DNA of 64,000 nucleotides from Pseudarthrobacter equi (lineage in GTDB: Bacteria; Actinomycetota; Actinomycetes; Actinomycetales; Micrococcaceae): the NCBI RefSeq assembly GCF_900105535.1, contig NZ_LT629779.1, forward strand, positions 2,108,001-2,172,000. Direction: 5' to 3'. Below the pieces are notes generated by a model. It had not been told where the DNA came from. It saw only the letters and a program-made list of their open reading frames with translations, and made no database searches. This document shows positions 1 to 7,974 of the stretch, in pieces. The translations under genes and the position numbers were made by a program. The stretch's first letter is position 1, and each line of letters opens with the position of its first letter.

Positions 1-281
1 CGGCGGCCGCCGCCGATCATCTCACTGCGGAGAGGCTGTCAGGTTCGGGCAGGGTACTCTCGGGCTTCATCAGCACGGTCACGGACGTCCGGACCGAACC
101 GGGTGCAACGGAATCGCGCGCGGTTGTCCGGGCCACCGCCGGCACATCAGCCTGGGAAGAGAAGGACACCACGGGAACTGTTGCCGCGAAAGGTGCCGCT
201 GCACCCGGCCAGGCCCTGCGCCTGGTCCTGGTTACAGAGGAGGGAAAATGGCGGATCAGCGAGATCCTCCCCGGCTCCTGA
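1..281 (+). CDS. C-terminal part of an unrecognised protein (cut by window edge)
   Basis: An open frame with codons starting at position 3 runs to a TGA at 279-281, giving 92 residues with no start codon inside the window, so the gene begins upstream. The product is rich in Thr, Ala, Ser and Val. It ends in a short alternating hydrophobic strand with GKWRISEILPGS, a pattern typical of the last beta strand of small secreted or NTF2-like domains. The reading is supported by actinobacterial codon bias (mostly G or C in third positions) and by a stop just before the convergent gene on the other strand. Function is not assigned. An overlapping minus-strand frame of 113 codons in the same place has no family resemblance and is taken as a shadow. 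Confidence 0.55.
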   Translation, partial: AAAADHLTAERLSGSGRVLSGFISTVTDVRTEPGATESRAVVRATAGTSAWEEKDTTGTVAAKGAAAPGQALRLVLVTEEGKWRISEILPGS

Positions 282-323
282 AACCACGCCGCTGCAGCCC
301 GCGCCCTGTTCACCAGTTCAAGG

Positions 324-1235
324 TCAGGCCAGGTCCGCGGCCTTGTCGTTGCCGGCAACCCAGGCGGCCGCCTCCGCCAAACCAGGATGTTCCCAGCGGA
401 AACCGGCTGCCGACAACACGGCAGGCTCCATCCTTTGGCTGGCCAGCAACAGCTCTTCGGCCAGGTCGCGCATCAACAGGCGCAACACCGGGCCCGGGAC
501 CCGCAGGACAGCGGGCCGGTGCAGTGCATGGGCCAGTGCGGCCACGATGCTGTTGACGTCAGCCTGTTCGGGGGCGCACAGGTTAACAGGGCCACGGATG
601 TCGGATTCCAGCAGGAACAGGAAAGCCTTTGACACATCCGGCAGGGATATCCAGGGCCAGTACTGGCGGCCGTCCCCGAACGGTCCGCCGATGCCGAGAC
701 GCAGGAGGGGGAGCAGCCTGCCCAAGGCGCCGCCGGAGCGGCTGAGGACGACGCCGGTGCGCGGCGTGACAGTCCGTACGCCTGGCGGGGCAGCGGCAGC
801 GGCCTGTTCCCACTCCACACAGATGCGGGACAGGGTGCCGGACCCCGCGGGGGCATTTTCGCGGAGCACGGTGTATCCCGCGTCCCCGTAATACCCGGAC
901 CCGGACTGACTGATGAAGGTGGGCGGCGGGCTGTCCACCTGCTGCATGGCCTGGACAAGGGTCTCTGTGGGCCGGAGCCGCGAACTGAACAGGTCCTCCA
1001 CGCGCTTGCGCGTCCACGGCCGGTCGCCGATTCCGGCGCCCGAAAGATTGACGACGGCGTCCACGCCCTCGAGTGCCCGGGGATCCAGTTCCCCGGCGGC
1101 CGGATCCCAGCGGACTTCGGCGGCCGTCTTGGGTTCACGGCGCACCAGGGACACGACGTCGTGCCCGGCCTCCCTGAAGGTGGCTGACATGGACGTGCCG
1201 ATCATTCCCGAGGCCCCGGACATAAGGATGCGCAT
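324..1235 (-). CDS. TIGR01777 family NAD-dependent epimerase-like oxidoreductase
   Basis: The 303-residue protein opens with a Rossmann dinucleotide-binding motif (GASGMIG, residues 7-13). It carries the family signatures NLSGAGIGDRPWT and SGSGYYGD and ends in the short DUF1731 C-terminal domain (LMRDLAEELLLASQRMEP followed by GFRWEHP). This matches the YfcH/SDR39U1 group in domain order and length. The family is an atypical short-chain dehydrogenase/epimerase fold; no substrate is established, and the older label cell-division inhibitor (SulA) is unreliable. It is divergent from the tricorn protease gene, with 73 bp between start codons. The stop lies 42 bp from the convergent truncated gene at the window edge. 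The ATG start at 1235 is preceded by a GGAG only one or two bases away, so the translation signal is weak. Confidence 0.9.
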   Translation of the reverse strand: MRILMSGASGMIGTSMSATFREAGHDVVSLVRREPKTAAEVRWDPAAGELDPRALEGVDAVVNLSGAGIGDRPWTRKRVEDLFSSRLRPTETLVQAMQQVDSPPPTFISQSGSGYYGDAGYTVLRENAPAGSGTLSRICVEWEQAAAAAPPGVRTVTPRTGVVLSRSGGALGRLLPLLRLGIGGPFGDGRQYWPWISLPDVSKAFLFLLESDIRGPVNLCAPEQADVNSIVAALAHALHRPAVLRVPGPVLRLLMRDLAEELLLASQRMEPAVLSAAGFRWEHPGLAEAAAWVAGNDKAADLA

Positions 1236-1308
1236 GCTCCATCACACCACGGACCCGGCCCCACGGCACGTCCCGCGGCGCCGGGTAAGGGATGACTATG
1301 ATCGAACG

Positions 1309-4300
1309 ATGACCTCTTCGAGCTACTTCCGTTTTCCGCATCTGCACGGCGATCTGGTCACCTTCGTGGCCGAGGATGACGTCTGGATTGCGCCACTGGA
1401 CGGGGGCCGCGCGTGGCGTGTCTCCTCGCTCCAGTTGCCCGCCCGCAACCCGCGCTTCACCCCGGACGGCAAGAAGCTGGTGTGGACGGTGGTCCAGGGA
1501 ACGGCGCCGGAAGTGGTCTCGGCGGACGTCGACGGCGGCGGTTACCGGCAGCTGACCTACTTCGGCCACAGCACCACCCGGGTCAAGGGCTTCACCGCCG
1601 GCGGCGCCGTCGTGGTGACCAGCGCGTTCCGGCAGGCCGAAAGCCGTCACACCCACGCGTACAGCGTGCCTCTCGAAGGCGGCTGGGCGGAGGAACTGCC
1701 GTTTGGCCCCGTGGAGTCGGTGGCCTTCGGCCCGGAAGTGGGCGATGAGCGCCCGGTGGTGGTGGCCAGCGTGCTGTCCCGCGAACCTGCCTGGTGGAAG
1801 AGGTACCGCGGCGGCACAGCAGGGAAGCTGTGGATCGACACTGACGGAAACGGCGAATTCGAACGGCTGCTGCCGGACCTGGAAGGAAACCTTGCGGACC
1901 CCCTGTGGGTGGATGGCCGGGTGGCCTTCCTCTCCGACCACGAGGGCTACGGCAACCTCTATTCAGTCCTTCCCAACGGCAAGGACCTGCGCCGGCACAC
2001 CGACCATGAGGACTTCTACGTCCGCCACGCCGCCACGGACGGCACCCGGGTTATCTTCGAATCCGCCGGTGAACTGTGGGTACTGACGGACCTCGGGTCC
2101 GAGGCTGTCCGCCTTGATATCACCCTCGGATCCGCCTCCCAGTCCCGCCGCCCCGCACTCCTGAAGACGTCAAAGCACCTGGGCGCCGCAGTGCCTGATG
2201 CCACCGGTTCAGCCAGCGCAGTGGAGGCGCACGGCACCATCCACTGGCTCCGCCACAAGGACGGACCGTCGCGCGTCATCGAGGCCACACCCGGCGTGCG
2301 CGGCCGCCTTCCAAGGCCGCTGGGCGACGGCCGGATCGCCTACATTGCTGACCACGGCGGCGTCGAGGCCCTGCATATCAGGGACATCGTGGCAGCCATC
2401 GACCACCCGGCCGTCGCCGCAGGAACCATGCCGGCAACGCCGCCCGCCGGCGACACAGCGGAGGCAGCCAATCCCGTGGAAGCAGACACCGGTTCAGCCT
2501 CCGGGCGGGCGGATGCCATGGCCTTGCCCCAGCCCGTGCCGGCTGCCGGCGCGGCTGTGCTGGCCGGATCTGCGCAGCCTTCCCCTGTTGTCCTGGCCAG
2601 CTCCCGCGCCGGTGGCAGCGACGAACAGCAGCCGGATGGGGCCCCTGGGGAGGGCACCGGCGAACCTTCCGCACCTGCCGTGGCTCCCGCTGCCGCGCAG
2701 ATTGCCGTCCCGACGCCGTCGCGGGCCAGCGCCCTCGAGGCGAGCCCTGACGGACGGTGGCTCGCCCTGGGCACGTCGTTCGGCGACGTGTACGTCGCCG
2801 ACGCCGCCTCGGGCGAACTGACCCGGGTGGCCAGCATCGGGGAGGGAACCATTTCCGACCTCGCCTGGTCCGGCGACTCCGCCTGGCTGGTCTGGTCCGA
2901 GCCCGTCACCTCCTTCGGATCGCGCAGCCGGCTGCGGGCCGCCAACATCGCGGACCCGGGCTCCGACCCCGTGGAGGTCACCGACGGACGGTTCTGCGAC
3001 AGGTCTCCGGCGTTCACCCCAGACGGGAAGTACCTGGCCTTCCTCTCCAACCGCAGCTTCGACCCGGTCTACGACGGCCACTCCTTCGACCTGTCCTTCC
3101 CGAGCCCCATCAAGCCGTACCTCGTTGCCCTGGCCGCCGGTACGCCGTCGCCGTTCGGACCGGACGTGGCACCCGGGGCAGCTGGTGGAGACGCCGCCGC
3201 CGCCGCCGCCGACGCCGACGCACAGGACGGGCCGCCGGCGGTCCGCGTGGATCCCGAAGGCCTGGCCCACCGGGTCATCGGCGTTCCGGTTCCGCAGGGC
3301 AACTACACCCGACTCTCGGCAACCAAGGGCGCGCTCCTGTGGCTTGATGCTGCCCTCTCCGGCGTCACCGGCGACGGCAAGGCAAGCCAGGAGGACAAGG
3401 ACACCCGTCCCAGCCTGGTGCGGTACGACCTCGGCCGGCGCAAGCAGGAGACCCTCGTGGAGTCCCTGGACAGCTACCGGCTCTCCGGCGACCGGACCAA
3501 GGCCGTGGTCCTTGCTGACAAGCAGGTCACAGTGGTTCCGTCCGACGCCAAGGCGGACGAGGAATCCGGCAAGCTGGTCAAGGTGGACCTGGGCCGCATT
3601 CGCGTGATGATGGACCCCGTCAGCGTCTGGGGGCAGGCCTTCGATGAGGCCTGGCGCCTGCAGCGGGACTTCTTCTGGGCCGAAGACATGGCCGGCCAGG
3701 ATTGGGACTCGATGCGCAACCGGTACCGTCCCCTGGTGGACCGGCTGGGCTCGCACGACGACCTCGTTGACCTGCTCTGGGAGCTGCACGGCGAACTGGG
3801 CACCTCGCATGCCTATGTACGCCCCGCAGCCGTGACGGAGAACGGGAGCCACGGGCAGGGCCGGCTGGGCGCCGATCTGGCCCACACGGCGTCGGGCTGG
3901 GAAATCACCCGGATCCTCGCCGGCGAGTCCTCGGATCCGCTGGCCACCTCGCCATTGAACCGGCCCGGGGTCGACGCGAAAGCCGGCGACATCCTGCTGG
4001 CCATCGACGGCGTGCCGCTGGCTGAATCGGTCACGCCCGCCATGCAGCTGGTCGGGGCGGCGGGCCGCGCCGTCGAGCTGACCCTGCTGAACGGTGCCGG
4101 GCACGGCGATGCCGCCGGCACCCAGCGCCGCGTCGCCGTCGTGCCCGTCAAGGATGAGGAGCGGCTGCGCTACCAGGAATGGGTGGCGTCGAACCGCCGC
4201 ACCGTCCGGGAAGCCTCAGGCGGTGCCTTCGGCTACCTGCACATCCCGGACATGATGGCCAACGGCTGGGCCCAGTTGCACCGGGACCTCGATACCGAGA

Positions 4301-4866
4301 CCGCGCTGGACGGGCTGATCGTGGATGTGCGGCGCAACCGCGGCGGACACACGTCGCAGCTGGTGGCCGAACTGATTGGCCGCAAGGTGACCGGCTGGAG
4401 CATGCCGCGCGGGGAAAAGCCGCGCACCTACCCCCACCACGCACCGAGGGGACCGGTGATTATCCTCGCGGACGAATTCGCCGGCTCCGACGGCGACATC
4501 ATCACCCAGGTGTCCAAGCTGCGGGGAATCGGCCCGGTCATCGGAACGCGCACCTGGGGCGGCGTGGTGGGCATTGACAACCGCTTCGCCCTGGCCGACG
4601 GAACGGGAGTGACCCAGCCGCGCTACGCCACCTGGTTCGGCGGCGGCGTGGGCTGGGGCGTGGAGAACTACGGCGTGGACCCGGACATCGAAGTGACCTT
4701 CCCGCCGCATGCCTACGCCGCCGGGCGCGATCCGCAGCTGGAATACGGCATCGGCGCGCTCAAGGAAATGGTCCAGGAACTGCCTACCGACCGTCCTCCG
4801 CTCCGTGAGGGCTACCGCCGGCTGCGTCCCGCGCCGCTCCCGGCGCGCAGCCAGGCCAAGGCTTAG
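1309..4866 (+). CDS. tricorn protease homologue (S41 family peptidase)
   Basis: The protein has 1185 residues. Residues 1-370 and about 475-640 form beta-propeller repeats (FTPDGKKLVW, ASPDGRWLALG, FTPDGKYLAFLSN). Next come a tricorn C1-like region (about 770-850), a PDZ segment (about 850-930) and the C-terminal S41 catalytic core. The catalytic Ser-His pair of tricorn is visible in GTSHAY (Ser833, His834), and the nucleophile serine is in AGSDGD (Ser1060). Tricorn degrades oligopeptides released by proteasome-type proteases, probably in the cytoplasm here because there is no signal peptide. An Ala/Pro-rich insert of about 100 residues (about 375-475) separates the two propeller blocks. I chose the ATG at 1309 because the propeller begins immediately after it. 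A TATGAT hexamer at 1297-1302 lies 6 nt before it, suggesting leaderless transcription. The upstream part of the frame overlaps the divergent gene and is not coding. Confidence 0.93.
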   Translation: MTSSSYFRFPHLHGDLVTFVAEDDVWIAPLDGGRAWRVSSLQLPARNPRFTPDGKKLVWTVVQGTAPEVVSADVDGGGYRQLTYFGHSTTRVKGFTAGGAVVVTSAFRQAESRHTHAYSVPLEGGWAEELPFGPVESVAFGPEVGDERPVVVASVLSREPAWWKRYRGGTAGKLWIDTDGNGEFERLLPDLEGNLADPLWVDGRVAFLSDHEGYGNLYSVLPNGKDLRRHTDHEDFYVRHAATDGTRVIFESAGELWVLTDLGSEAVRLDITLGSASQSRRPALLKTSKHLGAAVPDATGSASAVEAHGTIHWLRHKDGPSRVIEATPGVRGRLPRPLGDGRIAYIADHGGVEALHIRDIVAAIDHPAVAAGTMPATPPAGDTAEAANPVEADTGSASGRADAMALPQPVPAAGAAVLAGSAQPSPVVLASSRAGGSDEQQPDGAPGEGTGEPSAPAVAPAAAQIAVPTPSRASALEASPDGRWLALGTSFGDVYVADAASGELTRVASIGEGTISDLAWSGDSAWLVWSEPVTSFGSRSRLRAANIADPGSDPVEVTDGRFCDRSPAFTPDGKYLAFLSNRSFDPVYDGHSFDLSFPSPIKPYLVALAAGTPSPFGPDVAPGAAGGDAAAAAADADAQDGPPAVRVDPEGLAHRVIGVPVPQGNYTRLSATKGALLWLDAALSGVTGDGKASQEDKDTRPSLVRYDLGRRKQETLVESLDSYRLSGDRTKAVVLADKQVTVVPSDAKADEESGKLVKVDLGRIRVMMDPVSVWGQAFDEAWRLQRDFFWAEDMAGQDWDSMRNRYRPLVDRLGSHDDLVDLLWELHGELGTSHAYVRPAAVTENGSHGQGRLGADLAHTASGWEITRILAGESSDPLATSPLNRPGVDAKAGDILLAIDGVPLAESVTPAMQLVGAAGRAVELTLLNGAGHGDAAGTQRRVAVVPVKDEERLRYQEWVASNRRTVREASGGAFGYLHIPDMMANGWAQLHRDLDTETALDGLIVDVRRNRGGHTSQLVAELIGRKVTGWSMPRGEKPRTYPHHAPRGPVIILADEFAGSDGDIITQVSKLRGIGPVIGTRTWGGVVGIDNRFALADGTGVTQPRYATWFGGGVGWGVENYGVDPDIEVTFPPHAYAAGRDPQLEYGIGALKEMVQELPTDRPPLREGYRRLRPAPLPARSQAKA

Positions 4867-4900
4867 CCAGGCGGGCTGCCGCCTGCAGACGGACACGCAA

Positions 4901-4945
4901 AAAGGCCCTGTTCCTGCCGGACGAACCGGCAGGAACAGGGCCTTT
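4901..4945. terminator. bidirectional rho-independent-like terminator
   Basis: A perfect 20-bp inverted repeat (4901-4920 and 4926-4945) with a 5-nt ACGAA loop lies between two convergent genes. It begins in an A tract and ends in a T tract, so it can terminate the tricorn protease gene on the plus strand and the OsmC gene on the minus strand. Confidence 0.9.
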
Positions 4946-4958
4946 GGCGTTTGTTGGG

Positions 4959-5387
4959 TCAGGAAGCGAGCGTGGCGTCCAGGCTGATCTCAATGCCGGC
5001 CAGCGCCTGCGAAACAGGGCAGCCCTTCTTGGCTGCCTCGGCGATGCGCTGGAAGTCTTCCTCGGAAATGCCGGGAATGCGGGCATTAAGGGTCAGGTGG
5101 CTGCCGGTGATGCCGGTGCCCGGCTGGAAGCCCACCTCCGCCTTGGTGTTGACTTCCTCCGGGGTGAAACCGGCCTGGCTGAGTTCGTGGCTGAAGGCCA
5201 TCGAGAAACACGCCGAGTGTGCCGCTGCGATGAGTTCCTCGGGGCTGGTCTTGCCCTCGGCCGCTTCGGTGCGGGCCTTCCAGGTGACATCGAACGTGCC
5301 CAGGCCTGAGCTGTCCAGGGTGGTGTTGCCGGAACCCTCGGTCAGGCTGCCCGTCCATACCGTGTGCGCGTTGCGTGTTGTAGCCAT
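4959..5387 (-). CDS. OsmC family peroxiredoxin
   Basis: The 142-residue protein matches OsmC/Ohr organic hydroperoxide reductases in length and motifs. The two redox cysteines are visible as Cys60 in HSACFSMA and Cys123 in KGCPVSQAL. The GTFDVTWKART and SPEELIAAAHSAC segments are typical of the OsmC rather than the Ohr branch. These enzymes reduce organic hydroperoxides using thiols or dihydrolipoamide-linked electrons. The genes for E2 and E3 lipoyl enzymes start about 700 bp upstream on the same strand, but no operon is implied because the membrane-protein gene lies between. The start at 5387 (ATG) is chosen over the upstream in-frame ATG at 5399 because a GAGGAG Shine-Dalgarno lies just before it. 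Confidence 0.93.
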   Translation of the reverse strand: MATTRNAHTVWTGSLTEGSGNTTLDSSGLGTFDVTWKARTEAAEGKTSPEELIAAAHSACFSMAFSHELSQAGFTPEEVNTKAEVGFQPGTGITGSHLTLNARIPGISEEDFQRIAEAAKKGCPVSQALAGIEISLDATLAS

Positions 5388-5519
5388 GTCACTCCTCAAC
5401 GTTGATTCGATCCGGGCGCCGGCATCCGCCGCAGCCCGCCGTTCCCCATCCTAGGGATTTGGCAGCACCGGTGCACAGGTTGTCCGCTGAGAGAGGATTG
5501 TGACCGGCCCTGACAACGC

Positions 5520-5560
5520 ACGACGGCGGCGCTCCCGCACAGGGGAAGCGCCGCCGTCGT
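5520..5560. terminator. hairpin terminator downstream of the four-helix membrane protein
   Basis: A 14-bp perfect inverted repeat (5520-5533 and 5547-5560) with a 13-nt loop lies just after the stop of the minus-strand gene 5587-5937. There is no clear T tract, as is common in high-GC actinobacteria. Confidence 0.6.
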
Positions 5561-5586
5561 CAGAGGCACGCGGAGGGGTGGGGCAG

Positions 5587-5937
5587 CTACCGCCAGAGCG
5601 TCGCGATGGCGACGTTCAGCAGTGCCAGGCCGCCCACGCTGTGGGCGAGGCCGATGGAGACCGGTTCGCCCTTCTTGAATTTGCGGCTGCCGATGAAGGC
5701 CAGGACGGCAACCACCAGTGCAATGACGAGTTTGATGCCCAGCTTGGCGTAGTTGGCGTCCATGTCCAGGGCGGGGATCAGGCCCATCATCGCCACACCG
5801 GTGAGGAGCTGCAGGGCAGCACCATCGAACTGGCGCGGGTGGACGGTGGGCTTCTTCATCTGCCCGATCCAGATGCCGACGATCATGGCGGCGCCGACGA
5901 TGTGCAGGAAGACCATGACGTTGTAAACGATGTTCAT
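5587..5937 (-). CDS. small four-helix integral membrane protein
   Basis: The 116-residue protein has four predicted membrane segments (about residues 4-25, 40-58, 65-85 and 93-113). Two histidines (His12 in helix 1, in VFLHIVGAAMIVG, and His33 in the first loop) and a central Met/Gly-rich helix are visible. The pattern VxLHIVGA resembles the CopD/DUF2269 type of membrane proteins, but I cannot assign a function. The gene looks leaderless: TAGACT at 5944-5949 sits 6 nt before the ATG. A 17-bp inverted repeat at 5959-5975, nearly identical to the three between blaI and cydA, overlaps the expected -35 region. That points to repression by the BlaI-type regulator encoded at 20658-21041, placing this protein in the cytochrome bd regulon by inference. 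A hairpin follows the gene. Confidence 0.75.
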   Translation of the reverse strand: MNIVYNVMVFLHIVGAAMIVGIWIGQMKKPTVHPRQFDGAALQLLTGVAMMGLIPALDMDANYAKLGIKLVIALVVAVLAFIGSRKFKKGEPVSIGLAHSVGGLALLNVAIATLWR

Positions 5938-5958
5938 GGCATCAGTCTATCCAGATTC

Positions 5959-5975
5959 TTCTACGCTCTGTAGTA
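5959..5975. promoter_or_regulatory. candidate BlaI-type operator in front of the membrane protein gene
   Basis: TTCTAC-GCTCT-GTAGTA is an inverted repeat differing by one base from the consensus of the three cyd-region copies (TTCTAC-N5-GTAGAA). Even the spacer resembles copy 2 (ACTCT). It lies 9 nt upstream of the TAGACT -10 hexamer (5944-5949, minus strand), where a bound repressor would cover the -35 region. Confidence 0.6.
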
Positions 5976-6102
5976 ACCGTCGCGTGCGTGCCCTCCGCAG
6001 CGCGTCCCTGGCGCAAAGTCGTTTAAAAGCCGCAGCGGCCGGCCGGACGTCCAGTGGATCACCACCGGATGCCGGACAGCCGCCGCGGACTGCGTCCTGG
6101 GG

Positions 6103-7860
6103 TTAGAGGCCCAGGTCCGCTTCGAAGGCGCCCTCTTCGAGGCGTGCCTTCAGGGTCTGGAGGAACCGGCCGGCGTCAGCGCCGTCCACCAGCCGGTGGT
6201 CGTACGTCAGCGACAGGTACATCATGGAGCGGATGGCGATCGAGTCGTCACCGTTTTCGTCAGCGACCACTACGGGGCGCTTGACGATGGCACCGGTGCC
6301 CAGGATGCCAACCTGCGGCTGGTTGATGATCGGGGTGTCGAACAGGGCGCCCACCGAACCGATGTTGGTGATGCTGAACGTGCCGCCGGACAGTTCGTCC
6401 GGGCCGATCTTGCCGGCGCGCGTACGGCCAGCCACATCGGCGATCTTGCCGGCAAGGCCGGCCAGGTTCAGGTTGCCGGCGTCGGAAATGACCGGAACCA
6501 GGAGGCCCTTGTCGGTGTCGACGGCGATCGCCAGGTGTTCGGCGTTGTGGTAAGTGATTTCCTGCTTGTCCTCGTCGTACGCAGCGTTGAGCTTGGGGTG
6601 CTGCTTGAGGGCCTCGGCCACGGCCTTGGCAATGAACGGCAGGAAGGTCAGCTTGGTGCCGTTCTGGGCCTGGAACGAGTTCTTGGCCTTGAGGCGGAGC
6701 TTGGCAACCTTGGTCATGTCCACTTCGTGGACCTGCGTCAGCTGCGTGGAGACCTCGAGGGATTCGCGCATGCGGCGGGCAATGACCTGGCGGATGCGCG
6801 GAGCCTTCTGGGTGGTACCGCGGAGCGAGGAAACCTGGCCGTTGCCGGCTGCGGGTGCGGACGCAGCGGGTGCTGCAGCGGGAGCTGCGGCCGGAGCGGC
6901 CTTAGCCTCGGCGGCGGCGATGACATCCTGCTTGCGGATGCGGCCGCCGACGCCGGTGCCGGACAGTGCGGAGATGTCCACGCCGTGCTGGTTGGCCAGC
7001 TTGCGGACCAGGGGAGTGACGTAGCCGGACTCGCCGCCTGCCGCCGGAGCCTCGGCTGCTGCCGGGGCGGCCTGCGGAGCAGGTGCGGATGCCGGAGCGG
7101 GCGCGGCTGCCGGAGCCGGAGCGGCCTTCGGGGCCTCCTGCTTCGGTGCCTCTTGCTTGGGTGCTTCCTGCTTGGGTGCTTCCTGGGCGGGAGCGGCCGG
7201 AGCAGCCGGGGCGGCCGCCGGTGCTGCTGCAGCGCCCGAACCGATGACGGCAAGGACGGAACCGACCTCTGCGGTCTCGTCCTCGTTCACGCGGATTTCC
7301 TGCAGGGTGCCCGCAACGGGGGACGGGATCTCGGTGTCGACCTTGTCCGTGGAGACCTCGAGCAGCGGCTCGTCCACCTCAACGGTGTCGCCCACGGCCT
7401 TCAGCCAGCGGGTGACGGTGCCTTCGGTCACGCTCTCGCCCAGGGCAGGGAGGGTGACGTCGTGGCTTTCGCCACCACCGGCAGCAGGCGCTTCGGCGGC
7501 GGGAGCGGCCGGTGCTTCCTCTGCGGGTGCGGCGGGAGCTTCCTGGGCGGGTTCAGCCGCGGCGGCTTCTTCTGCCGGTGCAGCGGCGGGGGCTTCTTCT
7601 GCGGGTGCGGAACCGCCGCCGGAGCCATCACCGATGCGGACCAGCGGTGCGCCGACCTCTGCGGTCTCGTCTTCGGCGACCAGGATTTCCTCAATCACGC
7701 CAGCGACAGGAGAGGGGATTTCGGTGTCGACTTTGTCGGTGGAGACCTCGAGCAGCGGCTCGTCCACCTCTACCCGGTCACCTACCTGCTTCAGCCAGCG
7801 GGTGACGGTTCCTTCGGTGACACTCTCACCGAGGGCGGGCAAGTTAACGGATTCAGACAT
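6103..7860 (-). CDS. sucB: dihydrolipoamide acyltransferase E2 (two lipoyl domains)
   Basis: The 585-residue protein has two lipoyl domains (about residues 2-76 and 120-195). Each carries the lipoylated lysine motif [12 protein letters not shown], the first at Lys43. Ala/Pro-rich flexible linkers follow, then an E3/E1-binding domain ([19 protein letters not shown] region) and a C-terminal catalytic acyltransferase domain ending with [14 protein letters not shown]. It is annotated SucB in relatives. In mycobacteria and corynebacteria the equivalent protein (DlaT/AceF) serves both pyruvate and 2-oxoglutarate dehydrogenase complexes, so the acyl group is not settled by sequence. The ATG at 7860 is used because the lipoyl domain starts there and AAGGAG lies upstream. 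lpdA lies directly upstream, but a strong hairpin separates the two genes. Confidence 0.95.
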   Translation of the reverse strand: MSESVNLPALGESVTEGTVTRWLKQVGDRVEVDEPLLEVSTDKVDTEIPSPVAGVIEEILVAEDETAEVGAPLVRIGDGSGGGSAPAEEAPAAAPAEEAAAAEPAQEAPAAPAEEAPAAPAAEAPAAGGGESHDVTLPALGESVTEGTVTRWLKAVGDTVEVDEPLLEVSTDKVDTEIPSPVAGTLQEIRVNEDETAEVGSVLAVIGSGAAAAPAAAPAAPAAPAQEAPKQEAPKQEAPKQEAPKAAPAPAAAPAPASAPAPQAAPAAAEAPAAGGESGYVTPLVRKLANQHGVDISALSGTGVGGRIRKQDVIAAAEAKAAPAAAPAAAPAASAPAAGNGQVSSLRGTTQKAPRIRQVIARRMRESLEVSTQLTQVHEVDMTKVAKLRLKAKNSFQAQNGTKLTFLPFIAKAVAEALKQHPKLNAAYDEDKQEITYHNAEHLAIAVDTDKGLLVPVISDAGNLNLAGLAGKIADVAGRTRAGKIGPDELSGGTFSITNIGSVGALFDTPIINQPQVGILGTGAIVKRPVVVADENGDDSIAIRSMMYLSLTYDHRLVDGADAGRFLQTLKARLEEGAFEADLGL

Positions 7861-7921
7861 GTCGTCCCCGTTCTCCTTATTGATCTTTAGTGCGAATGAT
7901 TGCTGCCTTGTTGGAAGCCTA

Positions 7922-7950
7922 GTGCACCCGGTCTGCGGGACCGGGTGCAC
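7922..7950. terminator. hairpin between lpdA and sucB
   Basis: A perfect 12-bp stem (7922-7933 and 7939-7950) with a 5-nt TGCGG loop sits 25 nt after the lpdA stop and about 60 nt before the sucB start. No T tract follows, so it could terminate, attenuate or stabilise an RNA end. Confidence 0.65.
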
Positions 7951-7974
7951 CGGGCTCGGTAATGCTGTGGGGAA

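Noticed and set aside
2494..4104. 536-codon minus-strand frame opposite the tricorn gene
   Set aside because: No recognisable domain; the plus strand carries conserved propeller and protease motifs.
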